Source of the DNA: Rhizobacter sp. | Lineage (GTDB): Bacteria > Pseudomonadota > Gammaproteobacteria > Burkholderiales > Burkholderiaceae_C | Reading direction: 5' to 3' | Assembly: GCA_021732645.1 (NCBI GenBank) | Contig: JAKFUQ010000034.1 | Span: 1 to 35,908 of the forward strand | DNA length: 35,908 bases | Part shown: positions 15,976 through 24,673 of the stretch, piece by piece | Layout of the letters: every line of letters begins with the position of its first letter | Position numbering within the stretch: the first letter of the stretch is position 1 | Program-made: the position numbers and the translations under genes | The notes under the pieces: generated by a model | Seen by the model: the letters and a program-made list of their open reading frames with translations, nothing else | Told to the model about the DNA's origin: nothing | Databases searched by the model: none

Positions 15976-18723
15976 TCAGGTGCCGAGCAAGCCCTTGAGC
16001 ACCTTGCGGAATCGGGTGCGAGAAAACTCCGCCTCGTAGAAGGCACGGGCGTGTCGACTCAGCGCGGCATGGCGGTCACCCACCTGGGTCAGCAGCGCCG
16101 CCAGTTGCTCCGGGCCGGACCAGCCCAGGGTGGGGTCGGCGTACGACGAGTAGTCGGCCAGCAGCGAGCCCGGCGCAAAGCCGTTGAAGCACAGCACCGG
16201 GTAAGCGCAACCCTGCGCCTCGATCGCGGCCCGCCCGCCCGAGACCGGCGCTGAGCCGATGTAGACGGCCGCATCGATCGCCTTCAGCGTGTCCCAGACC
16301 GACGGCACCAGACCCAGTGGCACGAAGCGTGACTCATCGAGGCCGCGTGCGGTCAGGTGCGTTCGGATCTCGCCCACCCAGGCCTCGTCGAGCGGGCCGA
16401 TGTGGAAGAAGCGTCCGTGCACCGTTGCGAGTGCAGCGGCCACGATGTCCTGCAGCGCCACGGCACCGTGGCGCGAGAACTTTGCCGGGTGGCCTGAGGT
16501 CACAACAGAGTAGTCCAGCCCCTGAACCAGTTCAAAACGTTTGGCGCCCTGGTCGGCGATGTACAGCGGCAGCCGTTGCGCTGGTGTGCCCAGGTGTTCG
16601 GAGCACAGGGTTTGCAGGTTGCCGATCAGGTCGATATGCTGCACCGCGGGCAGCGTGCAGCCCAGGCTCGGGTTGTGGTCGCCGTGGTGGACGAACAGGC
16701 GGCGTCGGCCCGGCTGTGCCAGCGTGCCGATGAAGGGGATCGGGTCCTGGTGGTGGCCGAAGTACAGCGTGCTGCGCGGCACCAGGTGCAGGTCGAGCGT
16801 GCGCAGCATGCGGCACTTCTCCCACAGCGGCACGTCGGGCAGCACGATCACCTGCGTGTGGGCAAAGCGCTGCTTCACCTGCTCCAGCAGCGCCGGGTGG
16901 CGGTGGTAGTTGCGAAACAGGTCGGTCAGCACCAGCACCGGCTGTTTCATCTCCCGCGACACCTCTTCCAGCACGCGGCTGTGGCCGCCCAGGTCGTACA
17001 GCTCGGTGGCGATCAGCAGCGGCACACCGGGCAGGCCCTTGCGCGGATGCCCCGGCTCGGCGCCCAGCGCCTGCGCCAGGCGCAGCACCTGTCGATCGAA
17101 CTCGGGGGTGTAGAGCGCGCGGTGCTTGATGCCCTCTTGCGTGTAGCTCAGGTGCACGTTGCGGTAGATCGCCTCGGTGGCGTCGCTGTAGCGACCAGCG
17201 TCGATCAGCGCATCGACCTCGCGGGTGGCTGGCTGCAGCACGAGGTCCAGGCCCTGGCTGGTCGCTGAGGCGCTTTCGGTGGGTGTCGCCGCGGTGGCCG
17301 ACGATGGCAGCGCGCGCGGTTGAGAGGGCGGTGCGGGCTCGCTTGCCGGCGTGGCCTGCGCTGTGCGACCGTGCCGCGCCAGGAAGGCCTCGTTGATCGT
17401 TCCACACAGTGTCGGGATCGGCCCGAAGCTGGCGTGCTTGTGCGCAAGCAGCGCAGCCGAATCGAAGAAGCCCTCCGGCAGCTGGTAGTCGGTGACCGAG
17501 TTGTGGAACAGCGGCAGCCGCACGATGTGCGGGAACACCTGGTGCTGGCAGATGGCGGTCAGGCACAAATCGGTGCCCCACAGGTGCCAACCCAGGGCCG
17601 GGTCGATCCGGTGGATCGAGTCGCGCGAGATCACGATCGCCAATTCGTCGATCGACACCGCCTTGTCCGACGCCGGGTGATCGGCCGCATGCAGCCGGTC
17701 GATCACGAAGCCAGCCGCTTCAAATGAATGAGTGGCCGCATTGACGCCCATGCCGACAAAGCCGATCAGCGTGCGCTGCCGCTCGGCTGCCGGCACGCTG
17801 GCCAGCAGCGCGTTCAAGCGCTGGCCGAAGCCGCTGGGAAAGTACACGTCCTGATGGCACAGCAGCACCCAGTCGGCCTCGCAACTGGGCAGGGCTTTTT
17901 GAAGTGCTTCGGCCGCATCGTGGGCATGGTGGCAGGAGACGATGCGCGCATCGACCTCGCGCAGTCCCGGCGACTGTTCGATGTTGAGCCGCAGCTGCCG
18001 CTCGCGGGTGGTGGGCACCACCACGGTGAAATTCGCCACCGCGGCTGACTTCGGTGCGGCAGCGAACGGGCGCTTGGCGCAGATCACGAACTGATCGATC
18101 GTCAGCATGCGCTGTGCCGTGCCACGCGGGATGTCCAGCAAATCAGCGATCGACAGGGCCGCTGCGGCAATGCCTGCGCTGCTCGGTTCGGCATCGCGAC
18201 TAGCGGCCAGCGTCGGCATCCAGCCGGCATCCATCAGCAGCTTGTAGACCGAGGCCGGTGAATGCGTGCGGGCATCATCGGCCCCGGCGATCACGGGCTC
18301 GCTGAGGTCGGCCTCGATCACCCGTTCGATGGTGGAAAGCGAGGCGCTGTTCTCCAACTGCACCACCAGGCTGGCGTCGGTGCTGGCCAGGCTGCCCAGG
18401 CTGGTCAGCCACGCGCAGGCGTCGTCACGGCTGCCCAGCCCCTGGCCGAGCACGATCAGATCGCAAGGTGAACCTGTGCGCGACAGCGAGCTGCGGTCAT
18501 TGGCGTGATGCCACTGTGCCTCGGGATGCCGCTGCCGGTAGGCGCTGGCCAGCTCGGCACTGCAACCGATGGCCAGCACACGCCGGGCGCCGGGCAGGGC
18601 ATCGAGCAGCAGTGGGTCGAACGCGCGCTGGGGCTGCAGCTCACGCGGTGCCGCATGGCCGCCATGGATGATGACTTCGACCGTGGGTCGAGCAGCTTTG
18701 GGGCGGACTGCGGTCGTGAGCAT
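15976..18723 (-). CDS. Three-module glycosyltransferase (methyltransferase-like, GT-A, GT-B)
   Basis: A 915-residue protein built from three parts. Residues 30-215 look like a degenerate SAM-methyltransferase fold (VLAIGCSAE, then DLIVLGQGL). Residues 230-450 are a GT-A-like domain (FTVVVPTTRERQLRLNIEQ; WVLLCHQDVYFPSG with an xDxD-like site; GTDLCLTAI), similar to family-2-like transferases. After a Pro/Ala/Ser-rich linker (455-490), residues 565-915 form a GT-B domain (LIATELYDLGGHSRVLEE; LFVHHGDHNPS; APVSGGRAAIEAQGCAYPVLCFNG). Two complete transferase folds suggest that it adds two sugars in turn. The neighbours suggest flagellin as final acceptor. Start at 18723 has GGAAG upstream. Confidence 0.85.
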   Translation of the reverse strand: MLTTAVRPKAARPTVEVIIHGGHAAPRELQPQRAFDPLLLDALPGARRVLAIGCSAELASAYRQRHPEAQWHHANDRSSLSRTGSPCDLIVLGQGLGSRDDACAWLTSLGSLASTDASLVVQLENSASLSTIERVIEADLSEPVIAGADDARTHSPASVYKLLMDAGWMPTLAASRDAEPSSAGIAAAALSIADLLDIPRGTAQRMLTIDQFVICAKRPFAAAPKSAAVANFTVVVPTTRERQLRLNIEQSPGLREVDARIVSCHHAHDAAEALQKALPSCEADWVLLCHQDVYFPSGFGQRLNALLASVPAAERQRTLIGFVGMGVNAATHSFEAAGFVIDRLHAADHPASDKAVSIDELAIVISRDSIHRIDPALGWHLWGTDLCLTAICQHQVFPHIVRLPLFHNSVTDYQLPEGFFDSAALLAHKHASFGPIPTLCGTINEAFLARHGRTAQATPASEPAPPSQPRALPSSATAATPTESASATSQGLDLVLQPATREVDALIDAGRYSDATEAIYRNVHLSYTQEGIKHRALYTPEFDRQVLRLAQALGAEPGHPRKGLPGVPLLIATELYDLGGHSRVLEEVSREMKQPVLVLTDLFRNYHRHPALLEQVKQRFAHTQVIVLPDVPLWEKCRMLRTLDLHLVPRSTLYFGHHQDPIPFIGTLAQPGRRRLFVHHGDHNPSLGCTLPAVQHIDLIGNLQTLCSEHLGTPAQRLPLYIADQGAKRFELVQGLDYSVVTSGHPAKFSRHGAVALQDIVAAALATVHGRFFHIGPLDEAWVGEIRTHLTARGLDESRFVPLGLVPSVWDTLKAIDAAVYIGSAPVSGGRAAIEAQGCAYPVLCFNGFAPGSLLADYSSYADPTLGWSGPEQLAALLTQVGDRHAALSRHARAFYEAEFSRTRFRKVLKGLLGT

Positions 18724-18768
18724 CGGGATACTTCCGGAAGTGGTGATGACGCCCTGGGTTCAGCGTGC

Positions 18769-20373
18769 CTAGGCCGCCAAGGCGTGGCCGTGGTCGGCGG
18801 GGGCCGTAGGCCGCGAGGTCGGCGGCAGTGCGGCGTCTTGCGATGGGCAGTCATCCTGTGCGGCGATCGCGATCTCGTCGTCGTGCGGGATCGCGTCCTC
18901 GGGCAACCGCAGGTCGGCCTGCATCGTGCGGGCGATGGTGCGTTCACGCGCCGTGGTCTCGACCTTCTGCAGCACCACGCGCATGAACGACGCGTTCTCT
19001 TTCGCGCAGGGTTGCAGCTTCAGGTCGAGGTAGCTGGAGCCGATCATGTTGAAGCGGTGCTCGAACCAGCCCAGGTACCAGAACCAGTCGCTGTAGTAGA
19101 TCCAGGAGTTTTCGTTCATCGCCCGCACATGCGTCGGGTCCTGCCAGGCGGTTGCGGCATGCTCATAAGGCACCTCGATCTCGAAGCGGCCACCGTCCTT
19201 CAGCAGCGCAAGTGCGTTGCTCATCATCAGCGTCAGGTTCGGCACGTGCTCGAGCACGTTGTTGGCGTACAGCACGTCGATCGACGCGGCGGTCAGTTCG
19301 ATCTGGCCACCGTAGCGGCTGTCCATCGCGAGCGGCAGCGACAGCGGTGCGCCCAGGTCGAGCACGGCATCCGGTTCGGCGCGGTCCTGCACGTCGAGGT
19401 TCAGCCAACCCGGGCGGTAGTCCTTGCCCGAACCGAGGTTGATCTGGGTCGGCCGCCAGGCGCCACCGTTGCCGCTGCCCAGCCGGTTGATGCCGTGGCC
19501 CTGCATGAAGCCGACGCCAAACAGCAGCAACTCGGCATAGTGATCGACGGGGTCGTGCGCGCGGAAAGCTGCCAGCCGTTGATGGGCTTCATCAATGTAG
19601 GCCGGCGTGGCGAAGTGCTGGGTGAAGAAGGTCTCCAGCGCATCGCCGGCCGGGTCGATCCAGAACACCGCGTTGTCGAAGGCGGCAGGGGCCTGCGCAC
19701 CTGGGCGCCGTTCAGAGATCACCGGTGTGCCCATGGACAAGCACTGGAACACGCGTGCCTGCTCGAAGCGCGCACTGTCGTAGAAGCTGCAGTTCAGCAC
19801 CGCTTTCGATTGCCTGATGTAGGCATCGCGCTCTGCGCCATACAGCGGGTGGTCGAACATCGCCACCGACACGCCGGTGGCTTCGATGCGGTCGATGAAG
19901 GCGCGCCGGCGTGCATTCATGCTGCCGAAGAACAGCAGGTCGATCGGCCGGTCGGCCAGCGGCACGGTGTCGGTTGATTCAAGGTAGGGCGCGTGCAGGA
20001 AGGGCAGCAGCGGCACGTCGGCCGGGTCGTCTGCGTAGGCCGCGACGTTCGATGCGTCGTAGTCGGCCACGGCCGAACTGCGCAGCAGCTTCATGTAAGC
20101 CTCGCTGACCGCCGCGCCGCCATCGCCCAGTTGTTCCAGGTTGACGAAGATGCAGGCATGACGTCGGCGCCAGTCTTCCGGAAAGCCGAGGTGCGCACCG
20201 AACACGATGTTCAGCGAGTCTTCCCGCAGCCGGTTCTTCGCCAGCGTGACCGTGGCGCCCAGCCGTCGCAGCTGGTAGCGCACATAGCGCGCCTGGTCGA
20301 GCAGTCCGAGTGAGTGCACATAGCCTGCGGGCTGCATCAGCGTGATGTGGATCGGGGGCAGGGGGGTCGTCAT
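18769..20373 (-). CDS. Bifunctional glycosyltransferase (CgeB-like GT-B)/methyltransferase fusion
   Basis: A 534-residue fusion. Residues 1-280 resemble CgeB-like GT-B transferases (DLLFFGSMNARRRAFIDRI; CLSMGTPVISERR with the usual nucleotide-sugar loop). Residues 305-450 are a SAM methyltransferase (INLGSGKDYRPGWLNLDV; VLEHVPNLTLMM; LKDGGRFEIEVP). The last 80 residues are low in order and rich in Ala, Pro and Asp. The two activities together fit transfer of a sugar followed by its O-methylation. It is 45 bp upstream of the 915-residue transferase on the same strand. The upstream gap of 552 bp holds the second palindromic repeat. Confidence 0.87.
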   Translation of the reverse strand: MTTPLPPIHITLMQPAGYVHSLGLLDQARYVRYQLRRLGATVTLAKNRLREDSLNIVFGAHLGFPEDWRRRHACIFVNLEQLGDGGAAVSEAYMKLLRSSAVADYDASNVAAYADDPADVPLLPFLHAPYLESTDTVPLADRPIDLLFFGSMNARRRAFIDRIEATGVSVAMFDHPLYGAERDAYIRQSKAVLNCSFYDSARFEQARVFQCLSMGTPVISERRPGAQAPAAFDNAVFWIDPAGDALETFFTQHFATPAYIDEAHQRLAAFRAHDPVDHYAELLLFGVGFMQGHGINRLGSGNGGAWRPTQINLGSGKDYRPGWLNLDVQDRAEPDAVLDLGAPLSLPLAMDSRYGGQIELTAASIDVLYANNVLEHVPNLTLMMSNALALLKDGGRFEIEVPYEHAATAWQDPTHVRAMNENSWIYYSDWFWYLGWFEHRFNMIGSSYLDLKLQPCAKENASFMRVVLQKVETTARERTIARTMQADLRLPEDAIPHDDEIAIAAQDDCPSQDAALPPTSRPTAPADHGHALAA

Positions 20374-20448
20374 GGGGCGGTCTCACTGCCGGCGTGATGC
20401 CGGGTGGATCGATCCTAGGCAGCCGGCTTGTTGCTGGTGCTTGGATCA

Positions 20449-20464
20449 AGCCGTCGAAACGGCT
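20449..20464. other. Short perfect hairpin in the 20374-20925 gap
   Basis: AGCCGT-CGAA-ACGGCT forms a 6-bp stem with a tetraloop on both strands, 48 bp from the left end of repeat copy 2. There is no T-run, so it is not an evident terminator. Besides this hairpin and the repeat I see nothing in the 552-bp gap. Confidence 0.35.
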
Positions 20465-20496
20465 GCTATTCGTGTTGGGTTTGCCTTGCTGGCACT

Positions 20497-20866
20497 GCGC
20501 CGGGTATTCGCCCCGGCAGGCGAGTCACTTTTTTCTGCTGGCCCAGAAAAAAGTAACCAAAGAAGAGGGCCTCGAACACCAGCCATTTGGTGACCACGCT
20601 TCGGACAAAGGTGAACGTCAAAGGCTCTGGCACAAGAACCCAAACCGAGGACCCGAAGGGTCGAGGCGCAGCGATCCCGCATGTTTGAACCTGAGCGAGG
20701 AAACCGAGGCGGTAGCTCGCTGAGTGTTCTCGAGCCAAAGCCTGTGAAGTAGGCGGCTAGCCGGAGCGAGCCACTCAAATGGCTGGTGTTCAGGCCCTTT
20801 GCTTTGGTGACTTTCATTTGGGTCTGCAAATGAAAGTTACTCGGCAGCCGGGCCGAGACCCGGCGC
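20497..20866. repeat. 370-bp palindromic repeat element, copy 2
   Basis: Same size and orientation as the copy at 6128-6497 with the same ends (GCGCCGGGT and its inverse). Subterminal hairpins lie at 20524-20557 (14-bp arms with one mismatch) and 20810-20837 (perfect 11-bp arms), at the same offsets as in copy 1. It lies between the TPR glycosyltransferase gene and the fused glycosyltransferase/methyltransferase. The flank TTGCCTTGCTGGCACT just left of it is a near-inverse of the sequence just right of copy 1, so the element may be up to 20 bp longer on that side. The two copies bracket 14 kb with flhDC, motAB and most of the sugar island. Confidence 0.88.
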
Positions 20867-20925
20867 GCTGCAACGCAAGTGCAAAAGCCCTTCGCAGAAG
20901 CGAGCCCCGGCGCGCTGCCGGCAGG

Positions 20926-22839
20926 TCAGCCAGCCGCTGGCAAGGCTTCCGGCTCCAACCCGGCCCGTGACCGCTCCACCATCCGCCGGTACAGCGACTC
21001 CAGGTCGCCAGCGAAGCGAGTGCCGTCGAACAACGGAAACGCCTGGCGCCCCTGCGCAAGGTGATCGCGCATCGCCTGCAGCCGCTCGGGCTGCTGCAGC
21101 AGCGCGATCACGCCTGCTTCGTAGGCAGCTGCATCGGCAAACACCAGCTTGTCGAGCCCGACCGCGGTCAGCAGGCTGGCTGCGACGCGGGAGGCGAAGG
21201 TCTCGCCGATCACCGTGGCCAGCGGCACGCCCATCCACAGTGCATCGCTGGCGGTGGTGTGGGCGTTGCACGGCCAGTTGTCGAGCATCAGGTCGGCCAG
21301 CGGCAGGCGGGCGAGGTGGTCGCTGACGCTGGCCTTGGGCGCAAAGATCAAGCGGTCGGGGTCGATGCCGTGGCGCGTGGCTGCGCGGCGCAGGTTCGCG
21401 CTGGCTTGCGCGTTGTCGTACAGCATCCACAGCACGGCCTGCGGCACCGCCTGCAGGATGTGCATCCAGGCGCCGAAGGTCTCGGGGGTGAGCTTGAAGC
21501 TCTGGTTGAAGCAGCCCAGCACCAGCGCGTGTTTCGGCAGGCCCCATTGCAGCCGATCCGAGGGCGCGGGCCGCGCGCGCTGGCTGTCGTTGGGCTGGTA
21601 GCAGTGCGGCATCTGCGCGATGCACTCGGTGTAGTGCGCGGCGTGCGACAGGGGCGTGGTCACCGGGTCGCCGATGAAGTAATCGATGCAGTGCAACCCA
21701 CTGGTGCCCGGGAAGCCCAGCCAGCTCACCTGCACCGGCGCCGCACGGTAGGCCATCACCGCGAGGCAGCTGTCCTGGGTGTGGCCCTTCAGATCGACCA
21801 GCACGTCGATGCCATCGGCCTGGATGCGCTGCGCCATCGCGCGTAGACCCAGCGCACGCAGGTCCACGACATGTTCGCAGGCGGCCCGCACCCGGTGCTG
21901 CATGGCGGTGTGATCGTCGTGGCCGTGGGAGTACAGCGTGACCTCGAAATCCCGCGCATTGCGCTGCTCCAGCGCCTCCACCAGCAACTGCGCCGTCGCG
22001 TGGTTGTGAAAGTCGCACGACAGGTAGCCGATGCGCAAGCGTGCCCCGCGCTCGCGCTGCCGCGTCGGTGCCGGCAAGGCCTGCACCGCACCGATCTGAA
22101 ATGCAGCGGCCTGCTGTGCCGCCACCTTGAACAGTGCGGCCGGGTGCGGCATGGCCAGCAGCGCAAACAGGGCGCCTTCGCCGGGCTCGGGCGCATCGGG
22201 CGTCAACCGCTGCATCAGGTCGATGGCGCCCGCACACTGCACATCGAAGTCTTGCCAGTCGCAGGCGTATTGCCGCATGTGGATCGCCATCAGCCGCGCT
22301 GCCAGGCGCTCGGGCGCCAGGGCGGCGGCGGTGGTGAAGCTCTCGGCCGCCTCGGCATACAGCTTCATGTCTTTCAGAACGAGCCCCACGCGCATGTGCA
22401 CGCTGGGGTCGGTCATCTCCACCGACAGCGCCTTCAGGAACACCTCCAGCGCCTCGTGCAGCCGACGCAGCTTCCACAGCGCGGTGCCGTGGTTGATCAA
22501 GAAGCTGAGCGTGGTAGCGGCTTCGGCCGTGCCGTCGTACTGGGCAAACACCTCGGCCGCTTCAGCCCAGCGGTGTTGTTCCATCAGGGCGATGGTCAAC
22601 ACCTGGACGGTGCGGAAGTTGTCGGGTTCTTGCGCCAGGGCCTGCCGTGCGGCGCTCACCGCGTTGGGCAGCGAGCCCGCATGCACGTTGGCGATGGCCA
22701 GCGATTGCCAGTCGCGTGCCGAGAAGCGGGCATCGCTCGCCAGCGCCTGCAGGCCCTGTGCAGCGCCAGGCCAGTTCTGACGGGTCACATGCGCATACGC
22801 GTTGCGCTTGGCCGTGAGGTAGGCGTTGTCGGTGTGCAT
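20926..22839 (-). CDS. TPR/GT41 SPINDLY-type O-linked glycosyltransferase
   Basis: A 637-residue protein with N-terminal helical TPR-type repeats (about 1-215) and a C-terminal OGT/SPINDLY catalytic domain (about 265-620). The catalytic part shows GYLSCDFHNHATAQLL (His280 aligns with human OGT His498), DLKGHT, QVSWLGFPGTSG, NQSFKLTPETF (Lys449 matches human OGT Lys842) and NAHTTASDALWMGVP at the nucleotide-sugar site. These enzymes transfer a sugar to Ser/Thr of proteins. It is divergent from the first flagellin gene, so flagellin is the likely substrate and this is the likely first transferase of the glycan. Weak ribosome site at 22839. It is the first gene on its strand after the fliC promoter region. 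Confidence 0.93.
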   Translation of the reverse strand: MHTDNAYLTAKRNAYAHVTRQNWPGAAQGLQALASDARFSARDWQSLAIANVHAGSLPNAVSAARQALAQEPDNFRTVQVLTIALMEQHRWAEAAEVFAQYDGTAEAATTLSFLINHGTALWKLRRLHEALEVFLKALSVEMTDPSVHMRVGLVLKDMKLYAEAAESFTTAAALAPERLAARLMAIHMRQYACDWQDFDVQCAGAIDLMQRLTPDAPEPGEGALFALLAMPHPAALFKVAAQQAAAFQIGAVQALPAPTRQRERGARLRIGYLSCDFHNHATAQLLVEALEQRNARDFEVTLYSHGHDDHTAMQHRVRAACEHVVDLRALGLRAMAQRIQADGIDVLVDLKGHTQDSCLAVMAYRAAPVQVSWLGFPGTSGLHCIDYFIGDPVTTPLSHAAHYTECIAQMPHCYQPNDSQRARPAPSDRLQWGLPKHALVLGCFNQSFKLTPETFGAWMHILQAVPQAVLWMLYDNAQASANLRRAATRHGIDPDRLIFAPKASVSDHLARLPLADLMLDNWPCNAHTTASDALWMGVPLATVIGETFASRVAASLLTAVGLDKLVFADAAAYEAGVIALLQQPERLQAMRDHLAQGRQAFPLFDGTRFAGDLESLYRRMVERSRAGLEPEALPAAG

Positions 22840-23252
22840 GGAGCGGCAGAGTGAGTGGATGACGACCGGAACTTGAATCTTGCAAGCGACGTACTTCCGC
22901 GATACGTGGAAAAGGTCGCAGACGAGATGCCTTATCGGGTTGACACGGGCCGGGTTTTCCGAATGTCCTCAAGTCGTCTGGCGATCTGACGAAACAGCCA
23001 CCAGCGAGGTGTGAGTCCCAAGCCTCGTGGTCCGGAACAGCCGAGCGCAGGTCCCCACAACCAATCAAACGGGGGTTTGCGCGATGACTGCCGCCGGGCG
23101 CAGCCGGTCCAGGGAGCCCCGGAAAGTGCCTGGTCACACAGCCCAAGCACAGCCAGCCCGAAGACTGGCTCGATGGAGGTGGGGCAACCCGCCTCTGTCG
23201 AGGCAAAGCCGGCGTCCACGCCGGGAGTTCATCAACCTAAGGAGCTTTTCTC
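22840..23252 (+). promoter_or_regulatory. Divergent flhDC-island/flagellin spacer with long fliC leader
   Basis: A 413-bp gap between the TPR glycosyltransferase (left, minus) and flagellin 1 (right, plus). It holds the sigma-28-like site at 22969-22995. If that site is used, the flagellin message has a leader of about 250 bases. The leader contains several stems, for example around 23001-23035 (CCAGCGAGG with CCTCGTGG) and AGCCAG/CTGGCT near 23150-23170. The flagellin ribosome site AAGGAG lies at about 23239-23244. I find no ORF of substance. Confidence 0.6.
22969..22995 (+). promoter_or_regulatory. Probable sigma-28 (FliA) promoter of flagellin gene 1
   Basis: TCAAGTCG, 11 bases, GACGAAAC. 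The -35 is the same TCAAG form seen before motA, fliD, fliS and the 83-residue ORF. The -10 is weaker than at the other sites (five of eight). Confidence 0.6.
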
Positions 23253-24446
23253 ATGGCATTGACCATCAACACCAACGTATCCTCGCTGACGGCACAGCGC
23301 AACTTGAGCACTTCGCAAAGTTCGCTGTCCACGTCTTTGCAACGTCTGTCGTCTGGCTTGCGCGTCAACAGCGCCAAGGACGACGCCGCCGGCCTCGCGA
23401 TCGCTGAACGTCTGAGCTCGCAAGTTCGCGGCCTGAACGTCGCGGCCCGCAACGCCAACGACGGCATTTCGCTGGCGCAAACCGCTGAAGGCGCGCTGGG
23501 CAAAGTGACCGAGTCGCTGCAACGCATTCGCGAACTGGCAGTTCAGTCGGCCAACGCGACCAACAGCGCAGACGACCGCAAGGCGCTGCAAAACGAAGTC
23601 TCGCAACTGCGTGACGAAATCGACCGCGTCGCCAAGAACACCACTTTCAACGGCACCAAGCTGCTTGACGGCTCGCTGACCGGCGCCACCTTCCAGATCG
23701 GCTCCGGCGCCGGCGAAAACATCACCGTCTCGTCGGTGACGAACGCCAGCGCCAGCAACCTGTCGAGCGTGACCTTCGGTTCCGGTGACGTGGCTGACAT
23801 CAGCACCGGCTCGGTCACGACGCTGGCCGCCATCACGGCCGGCACGCTGGCGATCACCGTTGACGGCACCGAATACGACCTGTCGGCCGTGGCCGCCGCC
23901 GACTCCGCCGAGCAGCGTCTGGGCCAAGTGGCTGAGGCGATCAACCGCCGCACCTCGGACACCGGCGTCACTGCCTACCTGTCCAAGGAGGCCGACGGCG
24001 AATACGCTTTGGCTTTCCGCTCCAGCAAGCTCGACTCGTCTGACGCCGCCGCGGCAGTCTCCATCGGTGGCTTCACCGTGGCGACCACCGGCATTGCCGA
24101 TGGCAGCCTGACGGTGGCCGCTGACAGCGTCACTGGTGTTGAGGATCTGTCGGTGGAAACGGTTGAAGACGCGTGGTTGGCCATCAAGCAGATCGACGAT
24201 GCGCTCGACCAGGTCAACAGCGCACGTGCCACCTTGGGTGCGGTGCAAAGCCGCTTCGAGGCGGCTGTTTCCAACATCGCCACGCAAGTCGAGAACACGG
24301 CCGCCGCACGGGGCCGGATCGTCGATGCGGACTTCGCATCGGAAACGGCGAACCTGTCGCGTGCTCAGGTTCTGCAACAGGCGGGTACGGCCATCGTGGC
24401 CCAGGCCAACCAGTTGCCGCAGCAGGTGCTGCAGCTGTTGCGATAA
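23253..24446 (+). CDS. fliC: Flagellin, copy 1
   Basis: Filament subunit of 397 residues. The N-terminal D0/D1 region (MALTINTN start, [36 protein letters not shown]) and the C-terminal D1/D0 region ([31 protein letters not shown] end) are typical. The middle part (about 170-295) is Ser/Thr/Ala-rich and less conserved; it would be exposed and carry glycans. Start at 23253 is preceded by AAGGAG. A strong terminator follows at 24488-24515. The protein differs from the second flagellin mostly in the middle and shares long identical stretches with it at the ends. Confidence 0.97.
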   Translation: MALTINTNVSSLTAQRNLSTSQSSLSTSLQRLSSGLRVNSAKDDAAGLAIAERLSSQVRGLNVAARNANDGISLAQTAEGALGKVTESLQRIRELAVQSANATNSADDRKALQNEVSQLRDEIDRVAKNTTFNGTKLLDGSLTGATFQIGSGAGENITVSSVTNASASNLSSVTFGSGDVADISTGSVTTLAAITAGTLAITVDGTEYDLSAVAAADSAEQRLGQVAEAINRRTSDTGVTAYLSKEADGEYALAFRSSKLDSSDAAAAVSIGGFTVATTGIADGSLTVAADSVTGVEDLSVETVEDAWLAIKQIDDALDQVNSARATLGAVQSRFEAAVSNIATQVENTAAARGRIVDADFASETANLSRAQVLQQAGTAIVAQANQLPQQVLQLLR

Positions 24447-24487
24447 GCGACACCGGTGTGCGCCGCGCGCTGCGCGGCGTCATCTTC

Positions 24488-24515
24488 AAAGTGCCCGGCC
24501 CTGCCGGGCACTTTT
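24488..24515 (+). terminator. Intrinsic terminator after flagellin gene 1
   Basis: Perfect 12-bp stem (AAAGTGCCCGGC/GCCGGGCACTTT) with a 3-base loop and T-run, 42 bases after the stop. The two flagellin genes are therefore separate transcription units. Confidence 0.93.
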
Positions 24516-24673
24516 CGTTTCTGCGTCAAATTAGGCAGGGCTTCGGGCACCTTATCGGGCTAATGGCGTGGCGCAGTGCTGTTGAGAATCCAACCCACAC
24601 ACAGCGGTCTTGGTGATCGCGACGGTGCCGACGGTGGGTTGGTGCCGATTTCTGTAGACGTTGGAGACCGACC

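Noticed and set aside
20837-22477. 546-residue open frame on the minus strand in another phase of the GT41 gene
   Set aside because: Arg/Ala/Gly-rich; the other phase has full SPINDLY motifs.
23000-23252. Possible c-di-GMP (GEMM-type) riboswitch in the fliC leader
   Set aside because: Fragments such as GGCAAAGCC occur, but the order and spacing of conserved elements are not met.
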